From contig NZ_JANCTD010000005.1 of NCBI RefSeq assembly GCF_024297185.1, positions 124,001 to 188,000 on the forward strand: DNA of 64,000 bases, in the 5' to 3' direction. This stretch comes from Lewinella sp. JB7. Its GTDB lineage: Bacteria; Bacteroidota; Bacteroidia; Chitinophagales; Saprospiraceae. Below the pieces are notes generated by a model that was not told the origin of the DNA, searched no databases, and saw only the letters and a program-made list of their open reading frames with translations. Below are positions 23,475 to 35,400 of the stretch, piece by piece. Positions within the stretch are counted from its first letter, which is position 1, and the number at the start of each line of letters is the position of its first letter. The translations under genes and the position numbers were made by a program.

Positions 23475-26237
23475 TTAGCGCTTCACGAAGGGCCGCACCA
23501 GCTGTTCGTCTCCGGCTAGGGCACGGATGTGGTAGAGTCCGACGGCAAGATCGCTTACATCCAGTTCCGTACTCCAGCGATCGTCCTGTTTCTCGTACGT
23601 CAACTCGCTGATCCGACGACCGGTCATGTCCGTCAGGATGACCAGTACGCGGCCCGTATAGGTGCCGGTGAGTTGCAAGGTAACCCGGTCGACCGCGGGG
23701 TTAGGGAACAAACTTACCTCCGTAGGTACCGTCAGAGTGCTGTGACCGACCGGACGGGCGGACGCTACGGATTGCCCGCTTAACGCTGAGGTACAGTTCG
23801 AGGCCGCATTTCCCATACCGGTGGGCAGTTCCCTGCTACGCGAGAGGTAGAGTTTATCAAGGCGGGTTCCCGGTTCGCGATTGGCTACGCGAATCACGTG
23901 AGTGCCAGCGGAGAGATTAAAGGAGATGTCGTTGCCGTCGTCGTTCACCTTGCGCCATTCGAACCCGGAGGTCAGCAGCTGAGCTCCGCCGATCTCTTCC
24001 CAGAACTTGACCCAGTTCCCGTTATCAATTCGCACCCAGAGGGAGTTTCTGCCCGGGTCGGGAGCGTTGATTCGGGTAAATAGGTGGTACGTGCCACTCT
24101 GGCTGAGATTCACGGTATAGGTCACCTGTTGGCTGGGCTCGTTCGAGGTGGGTTTGTCGATCCGGCGGTCTCCCCCAAAGACGACGTAGTTGCTCCTCGA
24201 GGCCGAACTGGACGATACCGACTGCCATCCGCTCCCCAGGCTGCCGCACTCCGCTTCGAGCCAGAAGGTGGTTGCATCGTCTACCGCACCGCAATTGGCA
24301 GCGGCGGAGCCCATGCCCGTCGGGGTATCGCTGCCGCTGGTTAGGTATACCTTGTCCAAACGAGTACCGTCCTCCCGGAAGGCGAAGTCGATCGTGTTGG
24401 TACCTTCCTTCAGGGAGAGCGCATTGCCGGGCAGCTTGTTCCAGACGAAGCCGACGCCCTGCTCCATGCCGCCGAACCACTTGTACCAGGCACCGTTGTT
24501 GAGCCTTACCCAGAAGGAGTCGTCGTTGCCGGTGCGCGCGTCGATGCGGGCGAACAAGCGGTAGCTGCCCGCCCGGGCATCCGTAATCACGAACCGCACC
24601 CGATTAGCGGCCTCGTCGGCCGGAGGGGTACTGAAGGAGTTTCCACTCTTTACGACCACGTAGCTTCCGTTGGAGGCGGAACCGGATGATTCTTTGGTCC
24701 AGCGCGATCCTACCTGCGCGCACTCCGCTTCCAACCAGTAGGAGTCAGTCTCCGTAGTAGGGGGCGGCGGGGGCGGGACCGGGGTGCCGTTGATGGTAAG
24801 CGACAGGGTGGAGGTCGTCCGCAGGTTGTTGTAGTCCGTAGCCGTTACGTCGATACGGTATCCCTGACCGGCGGCCGATTCCGGGGCCTTTACCGTGATG
24901 GTACCCGTGGACCGGTCGATGGAGATCCAGGAGGGGAGCGCGCCCCCGCCCTGTAGACGGGCGCCGTACGTCAGTTTGTTTCCGGGATATCCCCGATCGA
25001 AGAAATCGGCTAAGGGATAAACCTTGGTTTCTCCGGGAGCTACCGTGAGCGAGGAGATGGATTTGGACGTAGGTACGGCGAGCGGACGGGCGTTAATGAT
25101 GTACGACACATTGTCGTTCCAGTCGCAGTTGTTGGTTCCGGCACCACAACCCTGACCGATATAATCCTGGATGATGATGTACTCGTTGGGAATGACGCGG
25201 CCGCTGCGATCTTTTGCTTTGTAGACGCGTACGGCCAGCAACTCGTCCTTACGGGTGTTTTCGTACGTGCCACCCGTGGTCCGGTGACCGGCAACCAGGA
25301 TCTGGAAGGGTTGGCCGGTCTTGGCGGTAAAGTCGCCCGCCTGCTGGGTGCTCGTGTTGGTGAGTTTTGGCAGCAGGGTCTGGTGGTACTGCTCGCCGTG
25401 ATTGTACTTCATTTCGGCGACGATCCGCGCACTGGCTTCGTCGCGCAGCTCGGTGGGTGCCCCGCCGGGTCCGTGAAAGGCCGACATCTGGATCGTCTGT
25501 ACGGGCTTGTTTGGATTAGCCTGAGTAAACATGCCGGAAAGGATGAGGTCGCCCTCCTTACCCGAATTGACCGAAGAGGCGCTGGGGTAATTGGAACCCG
25601 GGCGCACCTGGAGGTTGCCGTTGTTGTCTACGCCCATCCGGGTACCGAAGCCGAAGGCCTCAAAAACCTGCTGAACGTTGATCTCGCTACCGCCTTCTAC
25701 CCGCGCCATGTAAGCGCCCCGGAAGGTGGCCTTTACGCTGGAGGCGTTGTCGGCGTTGCTGCTCATGACCAGTGATTCGGTGATCAGCCGGCGGGTCTCT
25801 CCACCGGTGGTCAGGAACTCCACCTGTACGTCCCGGTATGCCTTAGGCGCAATCTGTAATCCACCGGAGGGAATGCTGACCCCGGTGATGCGGAAATTAG
25901 CGGTATTCGTGGTGGTTAGTTTGGTGATGACGAGCGTTCCGGTACCGTCGTTGTGGATACGCATCTTCGCGGTATTGGCGTACTTCATGGTTTGGCCCTT
26001 CGAGTTTTTCGTCACGTCGGACCGGTGAAAGGTGAAGTAATCTTCCGCCGGGAAGCCCCGGTTGCTGCCGGGCACCTTTGTCATGTTTTCGATGCGGGCG
26101 AGGGCGCCGCTCGCCGCCGGTGGCGGCGAAGTGGCGGCGGGGAGGATGGCTCCGTAGAGCATGATGACCAGTAAACCGAGCATCCCGTGCAAGGAAACGC
26201 CCGTCCACCGGTTGGCAAACGTAAAGGTTCTGTACAT
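23475..26237 (-). CDS. T9SS secreted modular protein with two CBM-like modules (920 aa)
   Basis: N-terminal signal peptide at about residues 1-35 (MLGLLVIMLYGAILPAA). Approximate domains: an ENMTK-to-NCDW module (46-388; RIENMTKVPGSNRGFPAEDY, then YIGQGCGAGTNNCDW and YIINARP), a cadherin-like domain (396-480), a short polyproline linker, an A-type CBM-like module (496-650), a B-type CBM-like module (656-816) and a T9SS sorting domain (840-920; SLFPNPAVDRVTLQL, LAVGLYHIRALAG, ending RPFVKR). It reads like a shortened version of the C-terminal halves of its two large neighbours, so duplication followed by loss or gain of modules is likely. The product should be exported through the outer membrane. 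The target ligand is unknown. Confidence 0.88.
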   Translation of the reverse strand: MYRTFTFANRWTGVSLHGMLGLLVIMLYGAILPAATSPPPAASGALARIENMTKVPGSNRGFPAEDYFTFHRSDVTKNSKGQTMKYANTAKMRIHNDGTGTLVITKLTTTNTANFRITGVSIPSGGLQIAPKAYRDVQVEFLTTGGETRRLITESLVMSSNADNASSVKATFRGAYMARVEGGSEINVQQVFEAFGFGTRMGVDNNGNLQVRPGSNYPSASSVNSGKEGDLILSGMFTQANPNKPVQTIQMSAFHGPGGAPTELRDEASARIVAEMKYNHGEQYHQTLLPKLTNTSTQQAGDFTAKTGQPFQILVAGHRTTGGTYENTRKDELLAVRVYKAKDRSGRVIPNEYIIIQDYIGQGCGAGTNNCDWNDNVSYIINARPLAVPTSKSISSLTVAPGETKVYPLADFFDRGYPGNKLTYGARLQGGGALPSWISIDRSTGTITVKAPESAAGQGYRIDVTATDYNNLRTTSTLSLTINGTPVPPPPPPTTETDSYWLEAECAQVGSRWTKESSGSASNGSYVVVKSGNSFSTPPADEAANRVRFVITDARAGSYRLFARIDARTGNDDSFWVRLNNGAWYKWFGGMEQGVGFVWNKLPGNALSLKEGTNTIDFAFREDGTRLDKVYLTSGSDTPTGMGSAAANCGAVDDATTFWLEAECGSLGSGWQSVSSSSASRSNYVVFGGDRRIDKPTSNEPSQQVTYTVNLSQSGTYHLFTRINAPDPGRNSLWVRIDNGNWVKFWEEIGGAQLLTSGFEWRKVNDDGNDISFNLSAGTHVIRVANREPGTRLDKLYLSRSRELPTGMGNAASNCTSALSGQSVASARPVGHSTLTVPTEVSLFPNPAVDRVTLQLTGTYTGRVLVILTDMTGRRISELTYEKQDDRWSTELDVSDLAVGLYHIRALAGDEQLVRPFVKR

Positions 26238-26361
26238 AAAAGCGTGTATTTGTGGGGATTAGCTAGAAAGTGGGCGTCAAGTTAGCTTTTTCCTAACAAG
26301 TAGGACACGTCCGTCCACTAGAAGATCGGATTTTGTTTGGTACATCGCTCCTGCGTCCCCG

Positions 26362-26398
26362 CAAAAAAATGGGGCCACCCCGGACGGAGCGGCCCCAC
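26362..26398 (-). terminator. Intrinsic terminator of the 4075-residue gene
   Basis: TGGGGCC (26370-26376) pairs with GGCCCCA (26391-26397); on the minus strand the stem is followed by a run of seven T (26363-26369). It lies about 23 bases after the stop at 26421. Confidence 0.8.
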
Positions 26399-26420
26399 GG
26401 TAATCGGGGAAATCGTGACC

Positions 26421-29400
26421 CTACAGTTTAATGAAGGGTTTGACCGACTGTCGGTCGCCTGTGATCACGCGCAGGCGATACGAGCCACTGGGCAGCATGG
26501 AAACATCGAGGCGGGTCGGGAGGGGATCCACCGACGGTTTATCCAGCTCGATCGTCCGCAACTGGCGACCGGTCTGATCGTGGACTAAAATATTCACCTT
26601 GCCGACGTACGTACCGTGAATCCGGAGATTTACCGTTCCGCGGGTGGGATTAGGGAATAGTTCAACCCGCTGGTCACCGCCGTCCGGGAGGGCGGTTGGC
26701 GAAGCAAGCCCGGTTACCGCACCTTCGGTATCCACCAGCCCGGCGGCACAGTTCGTGGCCGGTGTTCCGATCCCTACCGGAAGAACATCGGCGGTTGACA
26801 GGAAGACCTTGTCCAGCGTCGTGCCGGGTTCACGGTTCGCTACCGTCACGGTATGGCTGCCGGGAGTGAAATCGAAGGAAACGGGTACCGCGTCGTCGTT
26901 CACCTTTCTCCACTCGAATCCGGTCGTGAGCAGTTGCTTACCGTCGAGTTCTTTCCAAAACTTGATCCAGGGGCCGCCGTCGACCTGCACCCACAGGGAG
27001 TTGTGCGCCGCATCCGGTGCGTTGACCCGTAGGTAAAGGAAATACGTGGCCGCCTCCGCTACTTCGAAGGTGAAGTTCATGCGCTGGGCCGGATCAACGG
27101 TTGTTGGTGCGGCGTACTGAGGACTTCCTACATAGTTCGCGTATTCTCCCTGGGAAGCTTCGGTGGACTGTTCCACGCGCCAGCCACTTCCCATCTCGGT
27201 ACATTCGGCCTCGAAGGAATAATCTACGCTTACACCATCGAAGTTGTCGCAGGCGTCGCCGATGCCGTCACCATCGCTGTCGGTGGTGTCCAGCGAGTAG
27301 ACGGAAGGACAGTTGTCATCGGCATTGGTTACGTAGTCGGCCGGTTGCTCACAGGCCTCCACCGAGTCACCCGGATCACCCAGGCCGTCTCCATCCAGGT
27401 CGGCGTAGTAGGTGAACAGTTGCTGGGTGGGGTTAGGAACCGTCGGGCAGTTATCGGTCGCGTCCGGGACCCCGTCACCATCGGTATCGAGCGCCGGATC
27501 GAACACCTCCAGGGGTAGGGTAGCGGTACCCTTCGCTCCCTCGTTGTCCGTCACGGTCAGCGTGATGGTGTAGTTGCCGGCGGGGAAGATCGCCTGGGCG
27601 GTCATGCCGGTTACCTGTCCGCCACTCCATTTCCACACGTAGCTGGAGATACTTCCGTCGGTGTCGGTAGACCCACTTCCGTCCAATTGCACGGTTAACG
27701 GTGCCTCGCCACTGGTGGCGGAAGCCGAAGCGCGCGCGACGGGTGGTACGTTCACGGATACTCCGCAATTGGTAGCCTGGTCGCCGGCACCGGTCGGGAC
27801 GCTGCCGTCCAGGGTGAGGAATAGCTTGTCGAGCTTAGCACCCCCTTCCCGGTAGGCGAAGTCCACGACGTTGATGCCTTCGGTCAGCGTTGCCCGAACG
27901 GGCATTTTATTCCACTGGAGGGTATTGTCGTTTTTGATTCCTCCGGACCACTTGTACCAGTCGCCGTTGTTGACCCTGACCCAGTAGGAGTCGTTGTCGG
28001 GATTGGGAGCGGCGATCCGTGCGTAGAGGTCGTAAGCGCCCGCCTCGGCATCGTCGAAAACGAACCGGATTCGGTTGCTGGCCTCGTCGGCCGGGGGAAC
28101 GTTCATCGAGCGGGCACCGGGGGCGGATGCGTACTGGCCGTTCGCGGCGAGGGCGTCATTGGTCACTACCCAGCTGCTTCCCACCTGTCCGCATTCCGCT
28201 TCCAGCCAGAAGGAGTTCCGGGTGTACACTACCCCTTCGCACGCGTCACCGATACCGTTTCCGTCACTATCCGCCTGGTCGGCGTTGGGTTCGAAGGAAC
28301 AGTTGTCGGTGTTGTCGAGAACGTAGCCCGCCGGCTGCTCGCAGCTGCGAATGCTCCGGGCCGGGTCCCCGAATCCATCTCCGTCGTCGTCGGCGTAGAA
28401 GACCGGTACCGTCTGATCCGGATTGGGGACCGTCGGGCAAGTATCCACGGCATCGGGCACCCCGTCCTGATCGGTATCCGTCTCCGCATCAAGTCCGCGG
28501 ATACTGACGGTATCCGTGCCGGCTCCGCCCTGATTGTCGATGACCGTCAGGGTGATCGTGTGGAGACCGACCGGGAATACCGCCCGGGGGCTCGGTCCGG
28601 TTGCCGACCCGCCGTTCCATTTCCAGGCATAGGTGAGGATCGAGCCGTCCGTGTCGAAGGAGGCCGTTCCGTCCAGCGTTACGCCGAAGGGGGCGGGACC
28701 TTCCGTAGCGGATACCGCGGCCAGGGCTACCGGCAGGCGGTTAGCACTCGAGCCGCAGTTGGTACCCGCGTCGCCCAGTCCGGTCGGTTGGGTACCGGTC
28801 AGGTTCAGGTGCAGTTTATCCAGTTTCGCCGCTCCTTCGCGCCATGCGAAGTCGATGCTGTTCACGCCGGACAGTAATGGTACCGTTACGGGCATCTTGT
28901 TCCAGTTGAACAGGTTGTTGACGGTGATACCGCCCGACCATTTGTACCAGCTTCCGCCGTTAACCCTTACCCAGTAAGAGTCGCTGTCGGCATCCCTGGC
29001 GGAAATACGGGCGAATAGGGAGTAGTTCCCGGCCTGCGCCCGGTCGAAGGCAAAGCGAACGCGGTTGGCGGGGACATCGGCCGGTACGTTGACCAGGTCC
29101 TTGTTGCCCAACGCATCCACGTACTGACCGCCGGAGGCCAGGGGGTCGCTCTGCACGGTCCAGACCGATCCGACCTGGGCACACTCCGCTTCCAGCCAGA
29201 AGGCCGACTTGGTCGTCACATCGCCGGCACAGGCATCGCCCAGGCCGTCGTTGTTCGAGTCGAGCTGATCCGGATTGTAGGTGGTCGGACAGTTGTCCGT
29301 GCCATTCGTCACGTAACCCTGGGGCCGGGTACAGGACAGCACGACCTGCGTCAGATCACCGTACCCGTCACCGTCGGCATCGCCGTAGTACAGCTGAGGG

Positions 29401-32400
29401 GCACCGACCAGCGGATCGAGCGGATCACAGTCGTCCGTATCGGCTACCGAATCGCCGTCGTCGTCGTTGTCGCAGGCATCTCCGATGCCATCGCCGTCCG
29501 TATCGGTCAGGTCGTCGGTTGCGAAGGCCGGACAATTATCAAGCATATTGTCCACGTATCCCGCCGGCGGAGCACAAGCCGTTACCGCGGTGGCCGGGTC
29601 ACCGTATCCGTCACCGTCCGTATCGGCGTAGAAGGTTCCCAACGACTGGTCGGGGTTGTAGACGGTCGGGCAATTATCGACGCTGTCTTCCACGCCATCG
29701 TTGTCGTTGTCGATGACCGTAGCCCCGACGTTAACTTGGACGACGGTATTGTCGGTAGCGCCCTTATTGTCGGTCACCGTCAGGGTGACGGCGTAGGTGC
29801 CTTCGGCAAAGGACATCCGGGCGCTCGGGCCGGAGGCGGAGCCGCCGTTCCAGGTCCAGGCATAGTTGGAAATGCTGCCGTCCGAATCGTAGGAAGACGT
29901 GCCGTCCAGATTGACCGAGAGGGGGGCGGAACCGGAAGCCGGATTGGCCACGGCCACCGCGACCGGGGGTGAATTGGGTCCGGTGGTCCCCTGACCGATG
30001 ATCTCTAGGGCGGAAATCTTCGGCTGGTCAACTCCACCGACGGAACTGGCCGCACTCATGCTGAGGTCAAACTGACCGTTGGTATTGGAAATCCAGTACT
30101 CCTTCACCACCGGGCTTGCGGCACCTACCTCGGCGGCAATGTCGAAGTTGTCGATGACCCGGTTGCCCTCCAGCGTCACGTCGAAGATGCGTTTGCCGGC
30201 GGTGGTCCAGTAGATCTCGGCGAAGTGGAGTCTTACGAGGTAATCTCCGTTCTCCAGGGGCAGACTATACCGCAGCAGATAGGGGTTTCCGGCCGTACGT
30301 TCCGACTGGTAGATCGTCGGTAGGTTGAGGCTGGTATTGGAGTACGTGGAGCCGTCGAGGAAGTACTGATCGGCGGCGAAGGTGTTGCCCTGGTACTGAG
30401 CACTCGGACCACCGGCGTTGATGCGGATAGCCACCGCGCCCGGTTCACAGGCCGGGCCGTCGTCGACCACGCCGTCGCAGTTGTTGTCCTTGCCGTCGCA
30501 GAGTTCCGCGGCACCCGGATGGTTGCCGGAGTTGGCATCGTCACAGTCCTTATCGTTACTTACGTAACCCGTGAGGGGGCCACAGGCCTGGATCGATACG
30601 GTCGGATCACCGAAGCCGTCGCCGTCCGCGTCCCGGTAATAAGCATTGCTGGCCGTGATCAGTACGGTCAACTCCGAGCTAGCCTCGGCGCAGCCGGAGT
30701 TGCCACCGACGGTATAGGTGTACACGCCCGATAGGGCGGTGGCGGTATTCAGGACGGAGCTGACCGGATTGCCGAACAGCGACCACGTTCCCCCCGCCTG
30801 GGGGTTGCCGCCGAAGGCGGCTAAGCGGGTGAACAGATCGATGGTTCCATCGAGCCGGCAGGCCGTGATCGTTCCGCCGTTACCGGCACTGGCCGGCGCC
30901 AGGTCCTCCGTAACGGTGGCACTGGTCGTGGCTTTGCATCCGTCACTGCCGGTAGCCGTGAGCACGTAAGTCCCCGGCGTAGCAACCGTGAGCGTACGTC
31001 CCGTACCGAGAAGACGCGATCCGCTGTACCAGGCGAAACTCGGCGAGCTGGCTTCGGAAACGGCCGTCAGTTCGAGTTCGCCCACCGTACAGGTAAGGGT
31101 CGTCGAAGCGGCGCTGATGCGCAGGCCCGGCGCGTTGCCGAAGTCCTCCGTAACGGTCACGGAACTGACGTTGGGGCAGGCGCCGTACAGCAGCACCTCG
31201 GAGGAGAGGGTATACGTACCGGCCTGCGTCACCACGGGGTTCCGGGCAGTGGACGTGAATCCGTTCGGGCCGGTCCACTTGTAGATGCCCGTGGCGGCAT
31301 AGCCGCTCAGCATAACGTTCCCCCCTTCGCAGAGCAGCACTTTGGGCCGCCCGTCAGCATTCGCGTTTACGGTACAGTCGGCATCGCTTCCGGATACGAA
31401 TAGGGTAAAATCCGAGCTCACCCTTACTTCGTTATAGTCGGTGGCCGTCATGCGGATACGGAAATCATCGTCGGCCGCCGTGTAGGGAGCGTTGATGGTG
31501 AACTCCCCCGTCAGGTCGTTCAGTTCGATCCAGTAGGGGAGGGGCGAACCGTCGGTCAGGGCGGCGGTGTAGGTCAGGCGGTTGCCCGGATACCCCTTAT
31601 CGAAGGAGGCCGCTACGTTATAGTTTCTGGCTACGGCGGGGTCCACCGTCAGGTTAGCGATGGCCGCGGCCGTGGGCTGATTGAAGGGGCGTGCATTGAT
31701 GAGGTAGGCTACGTTGTCCTGCCAGTCACAGTTGCCGGACCCGGCGGCGCAGCCGTTGCCGATGTAGTCCTGGATCACGATGTATTCATTCGGGATCACC
31801 TTGCCCAGGCGGTCGATGGCCTTGTACACGCGGATGCCCAGAATCTCGTTCGCCAGGTTCCCGGAGGTATTGCCGCCCGAGGAGCGGTAGTTGGCGATCA
31901 CAATCTGGAAGGGCCCCGAGATCGTGTTGGCCGCGTCTCCGGCGATCACCGTGGACACGTCCGTTGCCTTGGGCAGGATCGTCTGGAAGTTCAGTGTCCC
32001 GTGGTCGTAGTTCATACCGCCGACGATCTGATTGGAGCTGTTGCGCAACTGGCCCCTGGCGCCTCCGGGACCGTGGAACGCGGCTAGATGCATCATCCGT
32101 ACGGGCTGCGTGGGGTCGGCCTGCTGGAAGTATCTCGACAGGATCAGACTTCCCTCGGCACCCGAGTTGACCCGCTCGTCGGTAGGATAGTCGGAGCTGG
32201 GGCTGGTAACGTACCGGCCGCCTTCCCGGCCCATTTCCGTCCTGAAGCCCAGGACTTCGAAGATTTGCTGGTTCGTCATCTCGTTGTTCCCTTCGATGAA
32301 GAGCATATACGATCCGCGGAAGGTCGCCGACGTACTCGCCGCGTTGTCCGCGTTGGAGGTCATCACGAGTTCCTCGGTAAGCAGCTTTGTCCGGTCGGGA

Positions 32401-35400
32401 AGGTCCCGCACAACGAACTCTACGGTCGCGTCGAAGTAGCTTCCCGGAGCTATGGTCAGAGCACCCGTCGATAGATCCACGTTAGTGATCTTGAAGACCG
32501 CCGTATCGGAAGTCGTCAGCTCACTGATGACGAGCGGCGCGGTACCGTCGTTGTGGATACGCACCGTATTGCGGTCGTGAACGTTCGGCCGGGAGCCGTT
32601 GAAGAGCTTGACCACGTTGTTGTAGTGGAAGGAAAAGAAGTCATCGGCGGGAAAAGCACGATTCGTTCCCGGCACCTTGGTCATATTCTCGATGCGGGCA
32701 ACGGCACCACTCGAACGGACTACGGTAAAGTTTACCGTCTCCTCCGCCAGATTGCCGCGCCGGTCCACGGCCTCCACCGCGAGGCGGTAGTCGTAGGTAG
32801 TGAGGCCGGCGGGCAGACTCAGGGTGAGCGGACCGGTATAGGTAACGAACGCTCCGCCGTTGACGCTGTACCGCAGGGCGGCGATGCCGCCGCTGTTCGA
32901 ATTATCCTGAGCACTCAGGGTCACCCGGGCGCTGCCGCGGTAACTGCCGTCTCCCTGCTGATATCCGTCCAGTTCGGCTACGATGGTAGGCAGGGCAAGA
33001 TCGCCGTCGATCTTCGTCAGGCTTACGTACACGATCTTGGAGTTGCCGGTGGCCGTGGCACCCACGTCGTCCAGCGTCAGCTTACCGTCCAGCACCTTCA
33101 CGATGCCCGATCCTACCCGGCGAATCTCGCTGGAGGAAGGAGCGAAATCCTGAATCAGCGTAACGCCTTCCGCCCGGATGGTATGGCGGCTGTCGAAGTA
33201 CTGGGGATCACCGGCGGCAATCTCCACCCGGTAGCTGCCGTTCGGAACGGCAATTTCCCAATCCCGGGGAGCACGTGGATTCAGATCCACCTGATCGAAC
33301 ATGGCGAACGACCGCAGCAGTTTGTCCTCGTCGGAGCTGCTCTGGGTGATCCCGCGTCCGGCACCGCGGGCGCTGATGAAGTTATCCGCGGGCGCTCCAG
33401 TAGCGGGGTCGATCCACCCGAACGAACGACCGCCGGCCTGAATGCCGTAGGCGGCTCCTACATCCGCCACGTAGCCCGTAGGCGGCGTGAAGGTGTTGTC
33501 CTGGAAGTTGATCTTGGCGGCAAACTGCACGGATTCCGTAACCGTCGCGTTGATGCGCAGGGTTGCCGGAGCGAAGCCGGGCGCGGTAGCCGTGACGGTA
33601 GCGGTGTACGTGCCGTTGTCCAGCCCGAATGCATTCACCGCGAAATGGAGCGGGCTCCCTACGGTGACGCTCTGCGGCAGCACGACCCAGGATTGGCTGC
33701 TGGTCAGGGTTACCTGCTGCCCGTTGAGTGCCGTGCTGCTGTTGAGTATGGCCCCGGCGGTGGTGGAAATCTTTCCCCGGGCGGCCTGAAGGTCGATGCT
33801 GTTGGGTGCGAAACTCAGCACCTGCGCGCCCGCCCCCGCAGGTTTGGCGTTGGTTACGAGGAACACGTAGTCCTGGTAATCTCCGTTGGTTGCATCCTCG
33901 AAACAGACCAGGTAGCTATTCTCCACGAGCTTGCCGTCGCGGTCCCGCACGGGGTAGACGCGGGTACGGTGAGCTACGCCGCCGGTGTTCAGTTCGTCCT
34001 GGGTGTAGTTGAAGCGGTTGAACGCTTTGGATTCCACGAAGAACCCGAAGGTCGCTCCCTGCGGATTGAAGCTCGTGGTGCCGGAAGCCAGGCTGGGATA
34101 AAGTGTCTGCGCGTTCGCCAGACCGCTGGCCTGAACGCCTACCTGGTACGGAACTACGCTGCCGCCGGTATTGGTGTACCAGCCGAAGGGAAGGATCTCC
34201 GCCGGGGAATAACGGGCCACCGAGGTGATGCCCACGTTGCCGGCGGTGGCCGCCACGAAGAGGGGAGCGATAATTTCCTCCCCCTGGGGCGTGACGCTGG
34301 TCGTATTGGACAGCGTTGTCCAGCCAACGTCGATGCCGATCCCGAGCGCGTCTACTACGTCCTGCAGGGGGGGCTCGTTGTTGCCCTCGAGTCCCGGCTT
34401 CTTCAGTCCGTGCAGGCCGACGGTGAAATTACTTTCCGCCGAACCGGTACCCTCGAATAGTAAGTCCGCCGACTGGTAACCCAGGTTGGTCTGGTCGAGG
34501 TCCGGAGCGAACGTCACGGCATACTGCTGCGCGGACGCGGGAGCCAGCGTGAACGACGATGGGCCGGTGAAGGAAAACTGATCGGCAAACGGACCCGTAA
34601 GCCGAACCGCGTTGATGACCAACTCGGTACGCCCCGTATTCGTGATGGTCACGTTCTTGGTCTGCGACTGCGCACCCTGGGTGTTTACGGTGGTTTCGAA
34701 GATGAGCTCTTCCGGGTTCACCGACACCAGCGGGGCACCGGCGGGGGCCACGTTGCGCACGATCACGACCACGTCCTGGTAATCGTATCCCGTGCCCGTC
34801 TCCTCGGTGGCCAGGATGTATGCATTGTCTTCGCCGGGCACTTCGTACACCCGGACCTGGTGGGGCACGGCGCCGGAGAAGGTGTTCTGTCCGTCCTCGG
34901 AGAAGACGATCCGGTTGTTAAAGAACGGCCACTGGCTGTAGAAGCCGAAGGCGAGTTGCCCGGGATTGAAGGTAGTCGCTCCCGTGATTGCCGGATTCAG
35001 GGTCTGGCCATTGCCCGCGGTGGTATTCGCTACGCTGAATACCTGATGGCGGGAACTGGTGCTACCGCTTTCGTACCATCCGAAATTGAGGATGGGGTTG
35101 GCGGATTCCGGTCCGAACACCGACAGTACTTCCACGCTTACGGGACCGTCGGTAGCCCGCTGGAAGAGCGGAACGTCGACTTCGTCTCCCAGTCGCTGAT
35201 TATAATTCTGGTCGACGCGCAGATCGATCGGGGCGGTAGCGGGATTCTGATCGCCCACGGTCACGGCCAGCCCGTAGGTGTCGAAGATCTGCTGCAGGGA
35301 GGGTTCGCCGCCGTTCGCCTTACCGAGGCCGCGAAGCTGGATGGAGGTCGATTCGGCGTTCGACCCGCTTACGGTGAGGGTCGCGGCTTTCGCGCCCGCG

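Noticed and set aside
32553-34460. 635-codon plus-strand ORF opposite the 4075-residue gene
   Set aside because: It is antisense to a well-supported gene with clear domains; the length is a by-product of high GC and the codon bias of the real strand. No signal, domain or promoter supports it.
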